Below, in pieces: positions 11,326 to 23,690 of a stretch of DNA of 64,000 bases; the first letter of the stretch is position 1, and each line of letters opens with the position of its first letter. Both the position numbers and the translations under genes were made by a program. The notes beneath the pieces were generated by a model. The model was given only the letters and a program-made list of their open reading frames with translations, was not told where the DNA came from and ran no database searches. Location of the stretch: NCBI RefSeq assembly GCF_020080835.1, contig NC_058162.1, forward strand, positions 26,374,758 through 26,438,757. The letters are read 5' to 3'. The stretch comes from Cotesia glomerata. Lineage: Eukaryota; Arthropoda; Insecta; Hymenoptera; Braconidae.

Positions 11326-13012
11326 ATTCTTTCTTATTTATGAACCAAAATTTTTCTCCTCAATAAAAACACACCCTGACATCACTAATCGATTTATATA
11401 ACTGCCTATAAACTAACCTCGAAAATACACTGTAAAAAAAATTTATGAAGGACGGCCTAACCGATTGATGATCCCTTCTGAAAGTAGCGATAGCCACCCT
11501 CCTGATTTTCTCATTCACTTGGCTGCTCTATCCTCCGCGGTAGTAGCAGTATTTTCCTCGCTTTGCTCGCATGTCAGCCCTCTATTTTATACAAGTCACT
11601 GCAAGACTGGAATTGGGAAGTCCTAAGGCTCGACTGAGAAAGGAAGCAAAGCTGAAGATGAAAAGAGACGGAGAACTGGGTATTAGACGGTTCATCCCTT
11701 CTTCTCACCCTTTATCCCTTGAGTGCGTGATCGGCATGCCGGGATTCCGTGGGATCGGACGAGACGGGACTCGCTTATCGGCATCAGCTTAAGCCCTAAA
11801 TCAAAAGACGGAATTTACTAAAGATCCGTTAATTTTAAAGGCATCAACTTCGTCCAGGATTTGGAATAATATATTTTTATAAATATTTTCCGCTTTTAAG
11901 TAGATTTTTTGTGAGTCTGTCTAAGTTGGGCGCTGGAAGCCGTAAGATAAACTCAAGAAATAGAAACTCTCTGATATAGAGCAAGACGTGGCCGTAAATA
12001 CGTCCGCGTTTCTAGATATCGAGATGAGATACGACCCTTGGGCTCTCTTCTCTTGCGCAGTCCTGAGATATACGCTGATACTTTTCGATGGCTGGATATT
12101 TATATAGGATATCGGAAAATAAAAAAGTTATGGAGAAAATTGTTGAGCATCGCTTGCCATTTCTCAGCCCCAGCGGTGTCGTATGCTAAATCAATCACCG
12201 CGATCCCCGGGTTCAGATTCGCTAAAGTGGAACCGCCAATCCAAATTTTTAAATCCTGTCATGATAATCCGGTTAAGTAAACTGAAAAGTTTCTGCTATT
12301 CAAACCCTTTCTTCTAGAGTTCGATATCGAAAGCCGCGAGTTTAAACATTTCATTGTTTGGTTAAACTCTTTTGGTATTCAAATTTTTACATTTCGTGAT
12401 ACTAATTCTGCTTTGCATTTTTTCGGAGTGATTTTTTGTATTAGTTAATTTGGAAAATCATTCAACCAATTGATTTTCAATCATTGATTTTTTAAGTTAA
12501 AAGTATAAAAAAGAAAAAAAGTATAAAAAGCGTATGTTAGCTGAAGCAAATTTGATGTGGGGAGGTGTTACATCATATCAAAAATTATTTTATTCCAATT
12601 TGACTAAAAAATTTTCTTTAATTTATACTAATACATGGAGAGCCGGTTTTTTTTTCGGTTATACTGCAAAAACTACTGAACCGATCGGAATAATATACCA
12701 TAAGATGCAGCATATTTCGAAGAAGGTTATAGTATATATGTTGGTGATTACTTATTTGAAATCTAAATTTTTTCCACTTAAATAATGAATTTGAATTGTG
12801 ACTAAATTTATTTTATTAGATTGTCATTGGTTTAAAATAAACTTTTTAATTCTATTGGTTATGTTTATATACTAGGCAGATATCTTCACGTTTGAGACCT
12901 GCAATTTCTTCGGGAATGTTAGAATGATTGCCATTGAAAGCTACAATTAATATTAACTAAAATAATTATATTGATAAAAGGTACATGACAATTCGATAGA
13001 ATTTTAAATCTG
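11326..13012. other. No gene recognised
   Basis: The part from 11440 to 12300 is of moderate GC content, the rest AT-rich. Frames of 73-83 codons exist (11571-11792, 12038-12280, 12534-12785) but they are isolated, lack recognisable motifs and show no splice partners. No repeat shared with the rest of the window was noticed here. Confidence 0.45.
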
Positions 13013-13606
13013 CATGGAAAAAAATAAATAGTAAATGCAACATGATGCAGTTTTGGTAAATGAATATGATGAAATCATGTTGCAGCCAAATGATTTGTCA
13101 TGTTTTGGCTACATGATAATCATGTTGTCATGTAAATATTTAGTTGTTGCAGCTCAATTTTGTGCAATTAAGGCTATATGATAGTCATGTTGCTGCCACA
13201 TGATTTTTTCATGCTACCGCAACATTATTGTCATGTACTCAAAACATGACAAATCATGTTGCTGTCACATGATTGCCATTTAGCCGAAACATGACAAATC
13301 ATGTGGCTGACACATGATTTTTTCATGCTACCGCAACATGATTGTCGTTTAGCCCAAACATGACAAATCATATGGCTCCAACATGATTTCATCGTGTTTA
13401 TTTACCAAGACTGCATCATAGTGCATTTGCTATTTATTGTACCCGAAAAATGACAAATCATGTTGCTGCCACATGATTTTTTTATGCTACCAGAACAAGA
13501 TTGTCATTTAGTCGAAAAGTGACAAATCATGTGGCAGCAACATGATTTCATCATGTATATATACCAAGACTGCATCATGTTACATCTGCTATTTATTTTT
13601 TTCCGT
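13013..13606. mobile_element. R7 inverted-repeat element built of ATGATTTGTCATG-type modules
   Basis: The ends are long inverted repeats of roughly 65-70 bp. The left begins CATGGAAAAAAATAAATAGT and the right ends in the reverse form before CCG near 13604. The interior is a mosaic of alternating ACATGATTTGTCATG, GCTGCCACATG and GGCTACATGA modules in both orientations, so nearly every piece has a complementary partner in the element. A second copy is at 27765-28238. It has no coding capacity. Confidence 0.8.
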
Positions 13607-14854
13607 CGAAACAATACTCTGATTAAATTTCAAATCTAGATCTAAAAATGTAATTCTTATAGCGCCCAGCGAGTAACAGCTAGTACATAAATACGTAGTC
13701 TGAAAATTTCCAGCTATTTTCCATAAACTATAGCTGGACTAAGTTGTAAACTCCCGATAAAAGTTGAGCGATATTAGCAGAGAAGCGATTGATCAGAATT
13801 GCTGATTCCAAAAGTCCATCAGGTCTCTGATAAAAGGCCAAGGGGAGGTATCTGTATTCGAAAATGTCGCGAATATATCGAAGACGACATCGACAAGTTG
13901 ATTTCCTCTTTTTCGCCCTTGTAGACTGTGTTTACGCTTAGAAATGAGCTGGAGGTAGAACAGAAGGTTGAGTTTGCTCTCGAGGGTGCAAAGTTTAGCA
14001 TACACATTTTACACATTTGAATCCTGACACGTTCGAAACTTTAAATTGAAACTCGGCATGACCAGCTCCGATAGGTTGAGCAGAAGAATGACAACAAATA
14101 TTTTCCAAGCGACTATTTTCTTTTCTTAAGCCAGTTTTGAGGAGATCCAATGGTTTAATTACATAAAGATACTCGTAGAAGCTTTGGGTGAAAAAGAGGC
14201 AAAGCCCGGCTCATCGACGCCGGCATTTTCAATTAAATAATACTAATCCAGAAACGAATAAGCCGAGACCCTTGCCGGAAATCTCGTTGGCACAGCCCCT
14301 GACTTCCTCCAGCGGTTCTTCTCTAGATCTCTGGCTCCAGCTTCAACTCCAGCTCCAGCTCTCTTTACCCTTCAGCACCCTCGGCCTCGACCACCCCAAA
14401 TCGTCTCTCTTTTAGACTTCGAATCGTAATTAACATTTGGTTCTACCATTAGTGTAATTAAAGTGCCATTCCATAATCTAGGAGACGACGGAAGGGAGGC
14501 AGTCCACCTTATCTTTCAGACTTCAGACCCCCTCGTTTATCCAGCTACGGATACAACAGTATAACTCCTTCTGCCCCTCAGATTCATAGACCGGGATTCA
14601 AACGCTGAATTACACCAAGAAAGGATGATTAAAACATTCAATTCGATCAATGCCCACGCTTTTAAATTCTAATTCTGTCCAAGTCTCATTTTTGGATCAA
14701 TTCAAGGCCAAGTTGTTGAACTTATTGCATCTGAATCTGCTGAGTTGGACTAGTGAACGGCGAGGAAGCAATAAATACGAAGTACGTCGGAGGTCATAAG
14801 AACGGGTTGGTGAAATAAAGAAAAGTTTGCAAGATAAGCTTCTGACATTTTCCG
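13607..14854. other. No gene recognised; GC-moderate single-copy stretch
   Basis: Short frames of 65-75 codons occur on both strands. One at 14188-14415 includes a run of LQLQLQL caused by an imperfect CTCCAG repeat near 14335-14362. None shows a family motif or gene structure. Confidence 0.45.
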
Positions 14855-14974
14855 GTGGTTGAGTTAATACAGTTTAGTAAATCTCGGCTTCAAAAAAAAG
14901 TAAGTTTATACAAAATGTCAGAATCAAGCTTATATTGTAGTTATTTTGCAATTATAGTGTTAAAATGCTATAAA

Positions 14975-16020
14975 AATGGGTGTAAACACTTTAGTCGCCA
15001 AAATATTTTTCGTATTGACACCAAATTTTTTTTATTAGCTTCAGAATACCTCAGAGTGGATGCATATTCAAAATAGCAGTCTAATTTGGTGGCGTTTAAA
15101 TATAATTAATAAAAAACAAAATATTGGTAATTCTTTTTTTATCGCATCACTTGTAGGGTAGTAAAATAAGAAATAACACACGAAGCATAAACACATTTGA
15201 CGTTTAAAAAAGTTATTTAATTAGAAAAGAAACTAATTGAAAAGAACTGAAAATGTCAATTTGTCTAATAGTGCTTGTAAACACTCTAGCTGCCAAAATA
15301 TTTCACATATCGACACCAAATTTTTTTTATAAGCTTCAGAATACCTCCGAGTAGAAGCATATTCAAAATAGCGGTCTAATTTGGTGTAGTTTGAATATAA
15401 TTAATAAAAAACAAAAATTTAGTAATTGTTTTTTATCGCCTCACTTATAGGGTAGTAAAATAAGAAATAACACACGAAGCATAAACACATTTGACGTTTA
15501 AAAAAGTTATTTAATTAGAAAAGAAACTAATTGAAAAGAACTGAAAATGTCAATTTGTCTAATAGTGCTTGTAAACACTCTAGCTGCCAAAATATTTCAC
15601 ATATCGACACCAAATTTTTTTTATAAGCTTCAGAATACCTCCGAGTAGAAGCATATTCAAAATAGCGGTCTAATTTGGTGTAGTTTGAATATAATTAATA
15701 AAAAACAAAAATTTAGTAATTGTTTTTTATCGCCTCACTTATAGGGTAATAATATAAAAATGTATAAACATAAAAAACACACGAAACATAAACACATTTG
15801 ACGTTTAAAAAAGTCCTTTAATTAAAAAAGAAACTCAATTAAAAAGAACTGAAAATGTCAATTTATCTTATAGTGCTTGTAAACACTTTAGCTGCCAAAA
15901 TATTTAACTTATTGACACCGGATTTTTTTTATAAGCTTCAGAATGATCCCCAGTAACACCCTATTTAATATCACGGTCTAATTCAGTGTCGTTTAATTAT
16001 AATAAATAAAAAACTAAAAG
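14975..16020 (+). repeat. R11 tandem array, ~290-310-bp unit, about 3.5 copies
   Basis: The phrase CTGAAAATGTCAATTT recurs near 15249, 15542 and 15850, spaced 293 and 308 bp. The flanking phrases GCATAAACACATTTGACGTT and CACCAAATTTTTTTTATAAG recur at the same period. Units two and three are nearly identical while the outer ones have diverged. A detached piece of the same unit is at 62128-62212. No protein frame persists across units. Confidence 0.85.
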
Positions 16021-17384
16021 CTTATAATCGTTTGTGTGTATTTTCGTACAAATAAAGTTTAGTTTTAAACCGCTTGAAGTGTTATTAATCAGCTGATTTT
16101 TAGTTTTAGCCCATGCGCCTCTTTTTTATCATCTGAACCAGAAATGCCGCGAAAAATTTGAAATTAAAATAACCTTATTATTTTTTTTACTGTTCTTTTC
16201 TTTTTTTCTTATCAATTATTAAGGATAATTTTTCTTTTTCCATTTTAATTCATAAATTAGCACTACAATTATTTATTAAAAATTGATTTAGGGTTACAAG
16301 GCGTATAATTTGAATTTTCTTAGCTTTTTTATAAGCTTACCGTCTATTTAATCGCAAAGTTATTCTTTTTAGAAACGAGTCTTAATTTTAGACTCTAATT
16401 TTCTCAAAATTTTTGTTTTTTTTATAGAAGATAATAAATTTTCTACGTCTCTCTTTGATTTTGACAAGCTTGAGTGAAAAAAAAAGAAGATTTCTCTGAT
16501 AAAGCGTGAGAAAAAGATTCTTTGGAAGACGATACACTCACGAAATCCTAGACACCGGGGGTAGAAGACGACATCGAACTAATGGCATTTTTATTATTTC
16601 AATCGTCCGTAATGGGGGTCAAGGAGGAGAGTTCGCTCCATTGGACAACTGACACGACTTAGGGGAGTTTGGTAAGGTGAGAAAATCTTCTAACATTTTA
16701 TTTCCCATTTCTGTCGGGATTCAATATTTTTTCAAATGTTTTATCCTTCTCCCCTATCGCACCCTCACCGGACACGTCGGAAGCGATAGCCGCGGATGAA
16801 AAATACGTCCTGCAATATAATATAAGTTCTGAAATTTTTGGCGCTCAGTCTACAGGACTTATGCAAGCGGATGAGACACACAGGAGGCGAGTCGTGATCT
16901 GAGGAAATCCGATTGTAGAATTAGAATGTCTGGGACGTCAAAGAAGCTGAATTTCATTGGAAGCCTCTGCGGATAGTTGTAATAGTAGTGCGAGTATGTC
17001 GAGACAGTGCATACTTTAGAATTTGTACTATATAGAGTCCGAAACAAAACGAGTTTAGTTGAGCCAAGGGGATTGCCGTAATATTCGAGTACTTCTCATG
17101 TTCAAATTCTCCTTTGCTCTTGTTCCACTTACTAGCTATAACTATTTCTCCATTAAATCTCACTTTAATCTTTATTTCCGGATTTTTAGGCATTAATAGT
17201 TGGGGAATTTAATTCTGTAGTTTAATCTTAAAAAACATGGCAGAAAAAAAAATTCTTTTGAAAAAAATTAGCATTGCTGTGACAAGAAATTAATTTTGAA
17301 ACAACAATTAGCAAATTTAATTATCTATATTATTAAGAGGATTAAGAAATGACCTAGTATCTTGTGAACTATTGTTATTTTTTA
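16021..17384. other. No gene recognised
   Basis: AT-rich to 16480, then moderate GC to about 17200. A minus-strand open frame at 16954-17193 (79 codons) lacks recognisable motifs. No transposon ends were identified. Confidence 0.45.
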
Positions 17385-17570
17385 AGATATAAGCTCATCC
17401 CGATGTTACACTCATCAAGACCATCCATTTGAGTACCCACATCAATTTTTCATATATTTTATATATTTATATATATTATATATATGTATATATGAAAAAT
17501 ATATTAAAAATGCATGTAACTACTCAAATGAAAGCTCTTGATGAGTATAACACCAAGATGAGCTTATATC

Positions 17571-17601
<31 letters not shown>

Positions 17602-17705
17602 ACATATGTATCTTATGCATATATATTGACATATTTGAAGATATAAGCTCATATATATATGCTCATCAAGACCTTTCATTTATATATATATATATCAATT
17701 ATTCA

Positions 17706-17753
<48 letters not shown>

Positions 17754-18190
17754 TATATATATATATATAGCATGCATGTATATATATATATATATATATA
17801 TCTATATATATATATGCTATATAAATATATCTTTAATAACATCATTAGATGACAAGATACAACATCATTCTTTAATTATTGATATTTTCAAATATATAAG
17901 CTCACCCTGACATAACACTCATCAAGACCTTTCATTTAAATACCCACATCAATTTTTCATATATTTCATATATTTATATATGTACATATGAAAAATATAT
18001 CAAAAATGCATGTAGGTACTCAAATGAAAGCTCTTGATGAGTGTAACAACAGGATGAGCTTATATTTTAAAAATATATATTATATATATGTATATAAAAA
18101 AAATATATCAAAAATGCATGTGGGTACTCAAATGGAAGCTTTTGATGAGTGTAACACCAGAATGTGCTTATATTTTTAAAAACATCAATG
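17385..18190. repeat. R6 hairpin repeat cluster
   Basis: Two and a half copies of an inverted module are present. The left arm reads ATATAAGCTCATCC, then CACTCATCAAGACC, then TTTGAGTACCCACATC. The right arm is its reverse complement, ending GATGAGCTTATATC. An AT-repeat core separates the arms. Other clusters are at 20510-21640, 25765-26085, 60955-61405 and 62215-63225. Frames such as 17659-17910 are translated TA repeats, not genes. Confidence 0.85.
17573..17600. repeat. (AT)n microsatellite in R6
   Basis: This is an uninterrupted AT dinucleotide run at the centre of an R6 hairpin. Longer imperfect AT/TATA runs follow at 17710-17820. Such runs would form the loop or cruciform centre of the hairpin. 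Confidence 0.85.
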
Positions 18191-18980
18191 TTTAAGAAAG
18201 TACGGTGGAATTTAATAAAAGTCACATAGTAACTGCAAGGGTTCTAGTTATATTTAATTTTTTTATTAAAATACAGTATTAGATTTAATGTCTTAAATTT
18301 TTTTGATAAAACTAAGGGGCAGATTATTTTAAAAATTAAAACTAAAAAAATTTTTAACAAATAAATTATTTGATGGTTTTTAATAACGAAAAAACGAAAA
18401 ATAAATATTATTAAAACTTTTGCAGGGATAATTTATAACAATGAAACTCAATTAAAAGTAATATCACAAATTTAATACTTGTATGAGCGAGTATTATAGA
18501 GAGGAGCTATTACACGAATGAACGACGAAATGAGCTCGGGGCAGGTATATAATAGTAACAAGTAAGTAGAAGCAGAAAACCGTTAGCCGTATATTTACAT
18601 CAATATATACTGTACGTATAAAGCCGTCTCTTTCGGGGATGTGCTTTGATGAATGAGCCGAGCATAAAGCTGGTGAAGTATGGTAAAAGCCAGCGGTGTG
18701 CCCGTTCTAATATTCCGCCACCACGGTCTCTCTCATTCTTGCTTTTCGCTTTTAGAATCACTAATGACTAATGGCACCAAAAGGAAAACCGTATAACCTC
18801 TCTACCCCCTTAACTCTCACCCACCCTCCTCTGCCCACCCTTTTTAACGTTATACACATCTTTACCATCATCATCTCCCAACCTGAATTACACTTTTAGG
18901 TTATGTTTCATCAAAACTTTTACACCTCAAAAATTTACGGACTAATGACCCTACAAATAAATTAATTTAAAATAAAAATT
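18191..18980. other. No gene recognised
   Basis: An AT-rich beginning is followed by a GC-moderate stretch (18480-18900). All frames are short. The first bases match the outer flank of other R6 elements (AAGAAAGTACGGTGGAAT compared with AAGAAAGTACTGTGCAAT at 61340), so R6 probably extends slightly past 18190. Confidence 0.45.
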
Positions 18981-19690
18981 AATTAAAACAATATTAAGAT
19001 GCAATTTTTAATACGGAACTTCTTATTAGTCTAATGAAGAGATTAAAAAATAAATCGAGTTGAAAAATTGATTTTTTCAAAAGTTATCGTGTTTGTCCCT
19101 CTAAAAAAATTTGAAAATTTTTACTAAGCCATTAAAACCACTTTTTTATGTTAAAATAGCAATTAATCTATTAAAAAAATAATTTTGATAAGTTAATTAC
19201 AAGAAATTTTATTTACAATTATGATTTAAAGCTCGTTTAAATTTTCCCGCGGAATTTTTTTCATACGAATTCAACGCCCTCTTTCGTTCCGATAAGTGAA
19301 TCATAAAAAAGAACTAATTAAAGACTGTATCGGCGGTCAGCCAGCGAAACAATTGAGTATAGTATCAGCTGTCTTCAAGCTGTGTTTACAAATAAATTTT
19401 TCTATATGGCTGCTCAAAGGACAGAAAATTTCTCCAACTGCCAGCCGAAAAAATTAATTATAATTAAACAAAACAATATTAAGCTGCAATTTTCAATACG
19501 GAACTTCTTATTAGTCTAATAAAGAGATTAAAAAATAAATCGAGTTGAAAAATTGATTTTTTCAAAAGTTATCGTGTTTGTCCCTCTAAAAAAATTTGAA
19601 AATCTTTACTAAGCCATTAAAACTACTTTTTTTATGATAAAATAGCAATTTTTTGGTTTAAAAAAAAATTTTAATAAAATCAGCAATCAT
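18981..19690. repeat. R10 element with a ~210-bp direct repeat at both ends
   Basis: The block from about 18985 to 19195 begins ACAATATTAAGATGCAATTT and is repeated directly from about 19455 (ACAATATTAAGCTGCAATTT) to 19660. A ~260-bp middle between them contains GTATCAGCTGTCTTCAAGCT. The same order occurs at 50865-51480. This is either a terminal-repeat mini-retroelement or one and a half units of a tandem repeat. I saw no primer-binding site or polypurine tract that would decide it. Confidence 0.7.
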
Positions 19691-20450
19691 TTTTCTATCT
19701 AACAGAGTACTTTTTTCGGACTTGAATTATTATTTCAAGTTCATACTGATAGAGAGAGCTTCCAGCTGGCCTCTGGGAGGAAAAGGATCTACACTACTCA
19801 TCCCTTAGTCGCCGACTCGCGTTGCGGCTAATGTCTTTTCTGTGTTGCTTCTTCGTCCCTAGACGACGTTACATTCGTGTTATCATGTTTTGCTTCTTGC
19901 CGGACGTCGAATTATAAAGGAATGACGTATTGCGATCTCCAAACTTTGATGGATATATGCTCGATTTATTTTTCAGGAATTTTTTCAATGTTTCGCTCAA
20001 AAAAAAAAATTTTTATTATAAAAATAAAAGAATTCTATTTTGTTAAGATTACTGTTTCTAACATAGTTCAGAAGTTTATGCGTAATTGAGGATACGTGAT
20101 TTCCGTAAAGGAAATCACTAGTTACACGTACTAGGTATTACATAATAGTATTACGTTTACTATATTCAGTTATGAGGTCTTGTAACTATAGCGATAGCCT
20201 TTAGAGAAGAGGGATTGATGTAAGACGGAAACAGAGATATTGAGAAAGGGCGAGTTATATTATATCGACTATGGCTATGACCGAGTATAAACAAATTACA
20301 CGGAAATGGTTTCTTGCGGTAATTAGCGGCTAATTGCGTTAAGAAAGTTCCAAGTTGTTAGACTGAGTTTCGCGTTCCTAAAAGACATTAAAGGTCAGCA
20401 TTTATTTCTATAATACTATTTTCATTTTATTCTATTTATTAAAATTATTA
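19691..20450. other. No gene recognised
   Basis: A short GC-moderate stretch (19740-19950) sits in AT-rich DNA. The open frame at 19877-20089 (70 codons) has no motif. The end of this interval (from about 20455) matches the outer arm of the R6 element at 60955. Confidence 0.4.
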
Positions 20451-20971
20451 TTGTTATTATGAATAAATAAAATTTTGCTTTATTAAATAATGAATTTCGT
20501 TAAATTGCACTGTACTTTCTTAACTATTGACGTTTTTAAAGATATAAGCTCATCCTGATGTTACACTCATCAAGACCTTTCATTTGAGTACCCACATCTA
20601 TTTTTCATATATTTTATACATTTATATATATTATATATATGTATATATAAAAAATATATCAAAAATAAATGTGGGTATTCTAATGAAAGCTCTCAATAAG
20701 TGTAACATCGGGATAAGCTTACATCTTTAAGTATATCAGTAACTAAGAAATGACCTTGTATCTTGTCAACTATTGACATTTTTTAAAATATAAGCTCATC
20801 CTGATGTTACACTCATCAAGAGCTTTCATTTGAGTACCCACATGCATTTTTCATATATTTTTTATATTTACATATATATAATATATATTTTAAAGATATA
20901 AGCTCATTCTGACGTTGCACTCATCAAGAGCTTCCATTTGAATACCCACATGCATTTTTGATATATTTTTC

Positions 20972-21025
<54 letters not shown>

Positions 21026-21640
21026 TAAATATATAAAAAATTGATGTGGGTACTCAAATGGAAGGTCTCGATGAGTGTAGTGTCGGAGTGAGCTTATATC
21101 TTTAAAAATGTCAATAGTTTATAAGATACAATGTCATTTCTTAATTATTGACATTTTTTAAGATATAAACTCATTTCGATGTTACACTCATCGAGACCTT
21201 TCATTTAAGTACCCACATGGCATTTTTTATATATTTCATATATATGGTATTTGTTAAATATATAAATATATAAAATATATGAAAAATTGATGTGGGTACT
21301 TAAATCAAAGGTCTCGATAAGTATAATGTCAGAGTGAGCTCATATCTTTAAAAATGTCAATAGTTCACAAGATACAATGTCATTTCTTAATTATTGACAT
21401 TTTTTAAGATATAAACTTATTTCGATGTTACACTCATCGAGACCTTTCATTTAAGTACCCAGATGGCATTTTTTATATATTTTATATATATATATAGTAT
21501 TTGTAAAATATATAAATATATAAAATATATGAAAAATTGATGTTGGTACTCAAATGAAAGGTCTCGATGAGTGTAACATCGGGATGAGCTTATATCTTTA
21601 AAAATGTCAATAGTTCCCAAAATACTAGGTCATTTCTCAA
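20451..21640. repeat. R6 hairpin repeat cluster, four to five modules
   Basis: Successive left-arm/right-arm hairpins of about 220-330 bp lie head to tail. They are separated by spacers that are themselves inverted (AAATGTCAATAGTT against TTAATTATTGACATTTTT). The first module (about 20517-20790) is almost identical to 25805-26085. An AT run of about 40 bases lies at 20977-21017. No coding sequence. Confidence 0.85.
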
Positions 21641-22477
21641 TTATGTATCTAGATTATTATTATTATTTCTTAATAAAAAAAATCAAAAGCAAATATTTTA
21701 GTTATCAAAAATAATATTGACAAGCTTTGTAAAATAAAGCCTTGAGGTACGAGAATGTTAAAAGAGTTTGAGTGAGAAGAGTCAAAGGACAGCGATGGTA
21801 GTAAACGGCGTAAAAGCACAAGGTTTACCACCCCGACCTTATCTACATATCAAAAAGGCAATCCGGAGAACTCGCTTATGTAAACGGTGTGGGAGGAGAC
21901 GGCATGTCCCGTCGCTCGATGAAAAGAATTTTTAGAGAGCGCTAATAAACCCTCTCCACTCTACCCACTTTCTTTTTATTTCCAGTGGCACAGGCTTGAC
22001 GAGCTATTTTAACAGCTCGGCTTGTTCGCTTCTGAGCCCTCAGCTTAGTAAAAAAAAAAAAGAAAAAAGAAAACCAAACCCGCGGATTCCCCGTAATTTA
22101 TTTACTTTATTCGGTAAATTATTTAGATTTTTATTTTTCGGGAATAAACGAGATTATTTTGCGGTTTTTCGAAAGAAAAACTGCATGTAAATCGGAGGAT
22201 AATTGTGTACAATATCCTGGGCAATATTGAGCAACCTTCTAATTAAGTAACCAAAACCCCACTTCCCGGTTCCGCTGTCTGTGTATGGCTGGTGAAAATT
22301 GGTTTTTAATTAAAAGCGAAAAACCACAAGCCACGGTAATGTTTCTCACGACTTTACTAAATATACCTGAGCTGCAATAAAGGCTAATAAAAGTCTATTA
22401 AAATACAAAATAAGTAATAATAGAAAAAAAAAAAATATCCTCGATAACTGGAAAAGAAAAAACAAACAAAAATGCTT
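21641..22477. other. No gene recognised
   Basis: GC-moderate from 21730 to 22330. The open frame 21996-22190 consists largely of lysine codons from an A-rich run and is not convincing. No repeat partner was noticed. Confidence 0.4.
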
Positions 22478-22625
22478 AGAAAATCTAAATTACACGCCCC
22501 GTAATGCGAAAGTAATTTTTAATAAAAAATTGGTGTGCTTATTTATAAAATAAAACGAGAAAAAAATTATTTTCTGTAATTAGTAAGAATAAAAAGAAAA
22601 AATAATAAATAAATGGATGCATTCT
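22478..22625 (+). repeat. Dispersed repeat, first of a pair
   Basis: The stretch beginning AAATTACACGCCCCGTAATG and continuing TTTTTAATAAAAAATTG is matched, with differences, at 60765-60900 in the same orientation. Ends are not defined well enough to class it. Confidence 0.55.
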
Positions 22626-22689
22626 ACATAGAAAAATATTATTTTTTAAAATTAAATAAGCGGTGGTGTAAAACTAATATTTTAAAATA

Positions 22690-23690
22690 ATGTCAAGTTC
22701 ACAAAGAAAAATTGTTAAGTTTACATGTAAAAATTTGTAAAGTTTACATTTTTATTTAGAGTAATATTTACAAAAAAAAGTTGTTAAATTTAGATGTAAA
22801 AATGTGTAAAATTAACATTTTTATGTGATGTCATATTTACAAAGAAAAACGGTTAAATTTACATGTAAAAATGTGCCGAATTTACATTTTTATCTGATGC
22901 CATATTTACCAATAAAAATTGTTAAATTTACATGTAAAAATGTTCAAAATTTACATTTTTAAATAATGTTATATTTACAAAATAAAAATACTCTCAAATT
23001 TACAGGTAAAAATGTTCAAAATTTACATGTAAAATGTATAAAATTTACTTTTTAAATAATGTTATATTTACAAAATAAAAACTTTAAATTTACATGTAAG
23101 AATATTCAAAATTTACATGTAAAAATGTAATTTTTACAAAATACTAAATTTACATGTAAAAATGTTCAAAATTTACATGTTTAAATAATTTAATTTTTAC
23201 AAAAAATACTCTCAAATTTACATGTAAAAATGTTCAAAATTTACATTTTTATGTAATGCCATATTTACAAAGAAAAATCGTTAAATTTACATGTCAAAAT
23301 TTGAAAAATTCACATTGATATGTGATGCCATATTTACAAAGAAAATTAGTTAAATTTACATGTAAAATTCACTTTTCTATGTAATGTTATATTTACAAAG
23401 AAAAACTGTTAAATTTACATGTAAATATATGTAAAATTCACATTTTTATGTGATGTTATATTTAAAAAAAGAAAACTGTTAAATTTACATGTAAAAATTT
23501 ATCAAATTCGCAATTTAAATAATGTTATATTTACAAATAATAATTGTTAAATTTACATGTAAAATTTACTTGTCTATGTAATGTTATATTTACAAAAAAA
23601 AACTGTTAAATTTACATGTAAAAATGTGTAAAATTCACATTTTTATGTGATATCATATTTACAAAAAAAACTTGTAAATTCCTCAAAAGT
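22690..23690. repeat. R9 minisatellite of TTTACATGTAAA modules
   Basis: About 1 kb is composed of variants of a module with TTAAATTTACATGTAAAAAT, then GTGTAAAATTTACATTTTTA, then TGATGCCATATTTACAAA. The core TTTACATGTAAA is a perfect palindrome and recurs at least a dozen times. Unit length varies around 60-75 bp with internal losses. There is no open frame of note. Confidence 0.85.

Noticed and set aside
22690..23690. Regularly spaced palindromes considered as a CRISPR array
   Set aside because: Spacers are variants of one another, unit length is irregular and the host sequence is eukaryotic.
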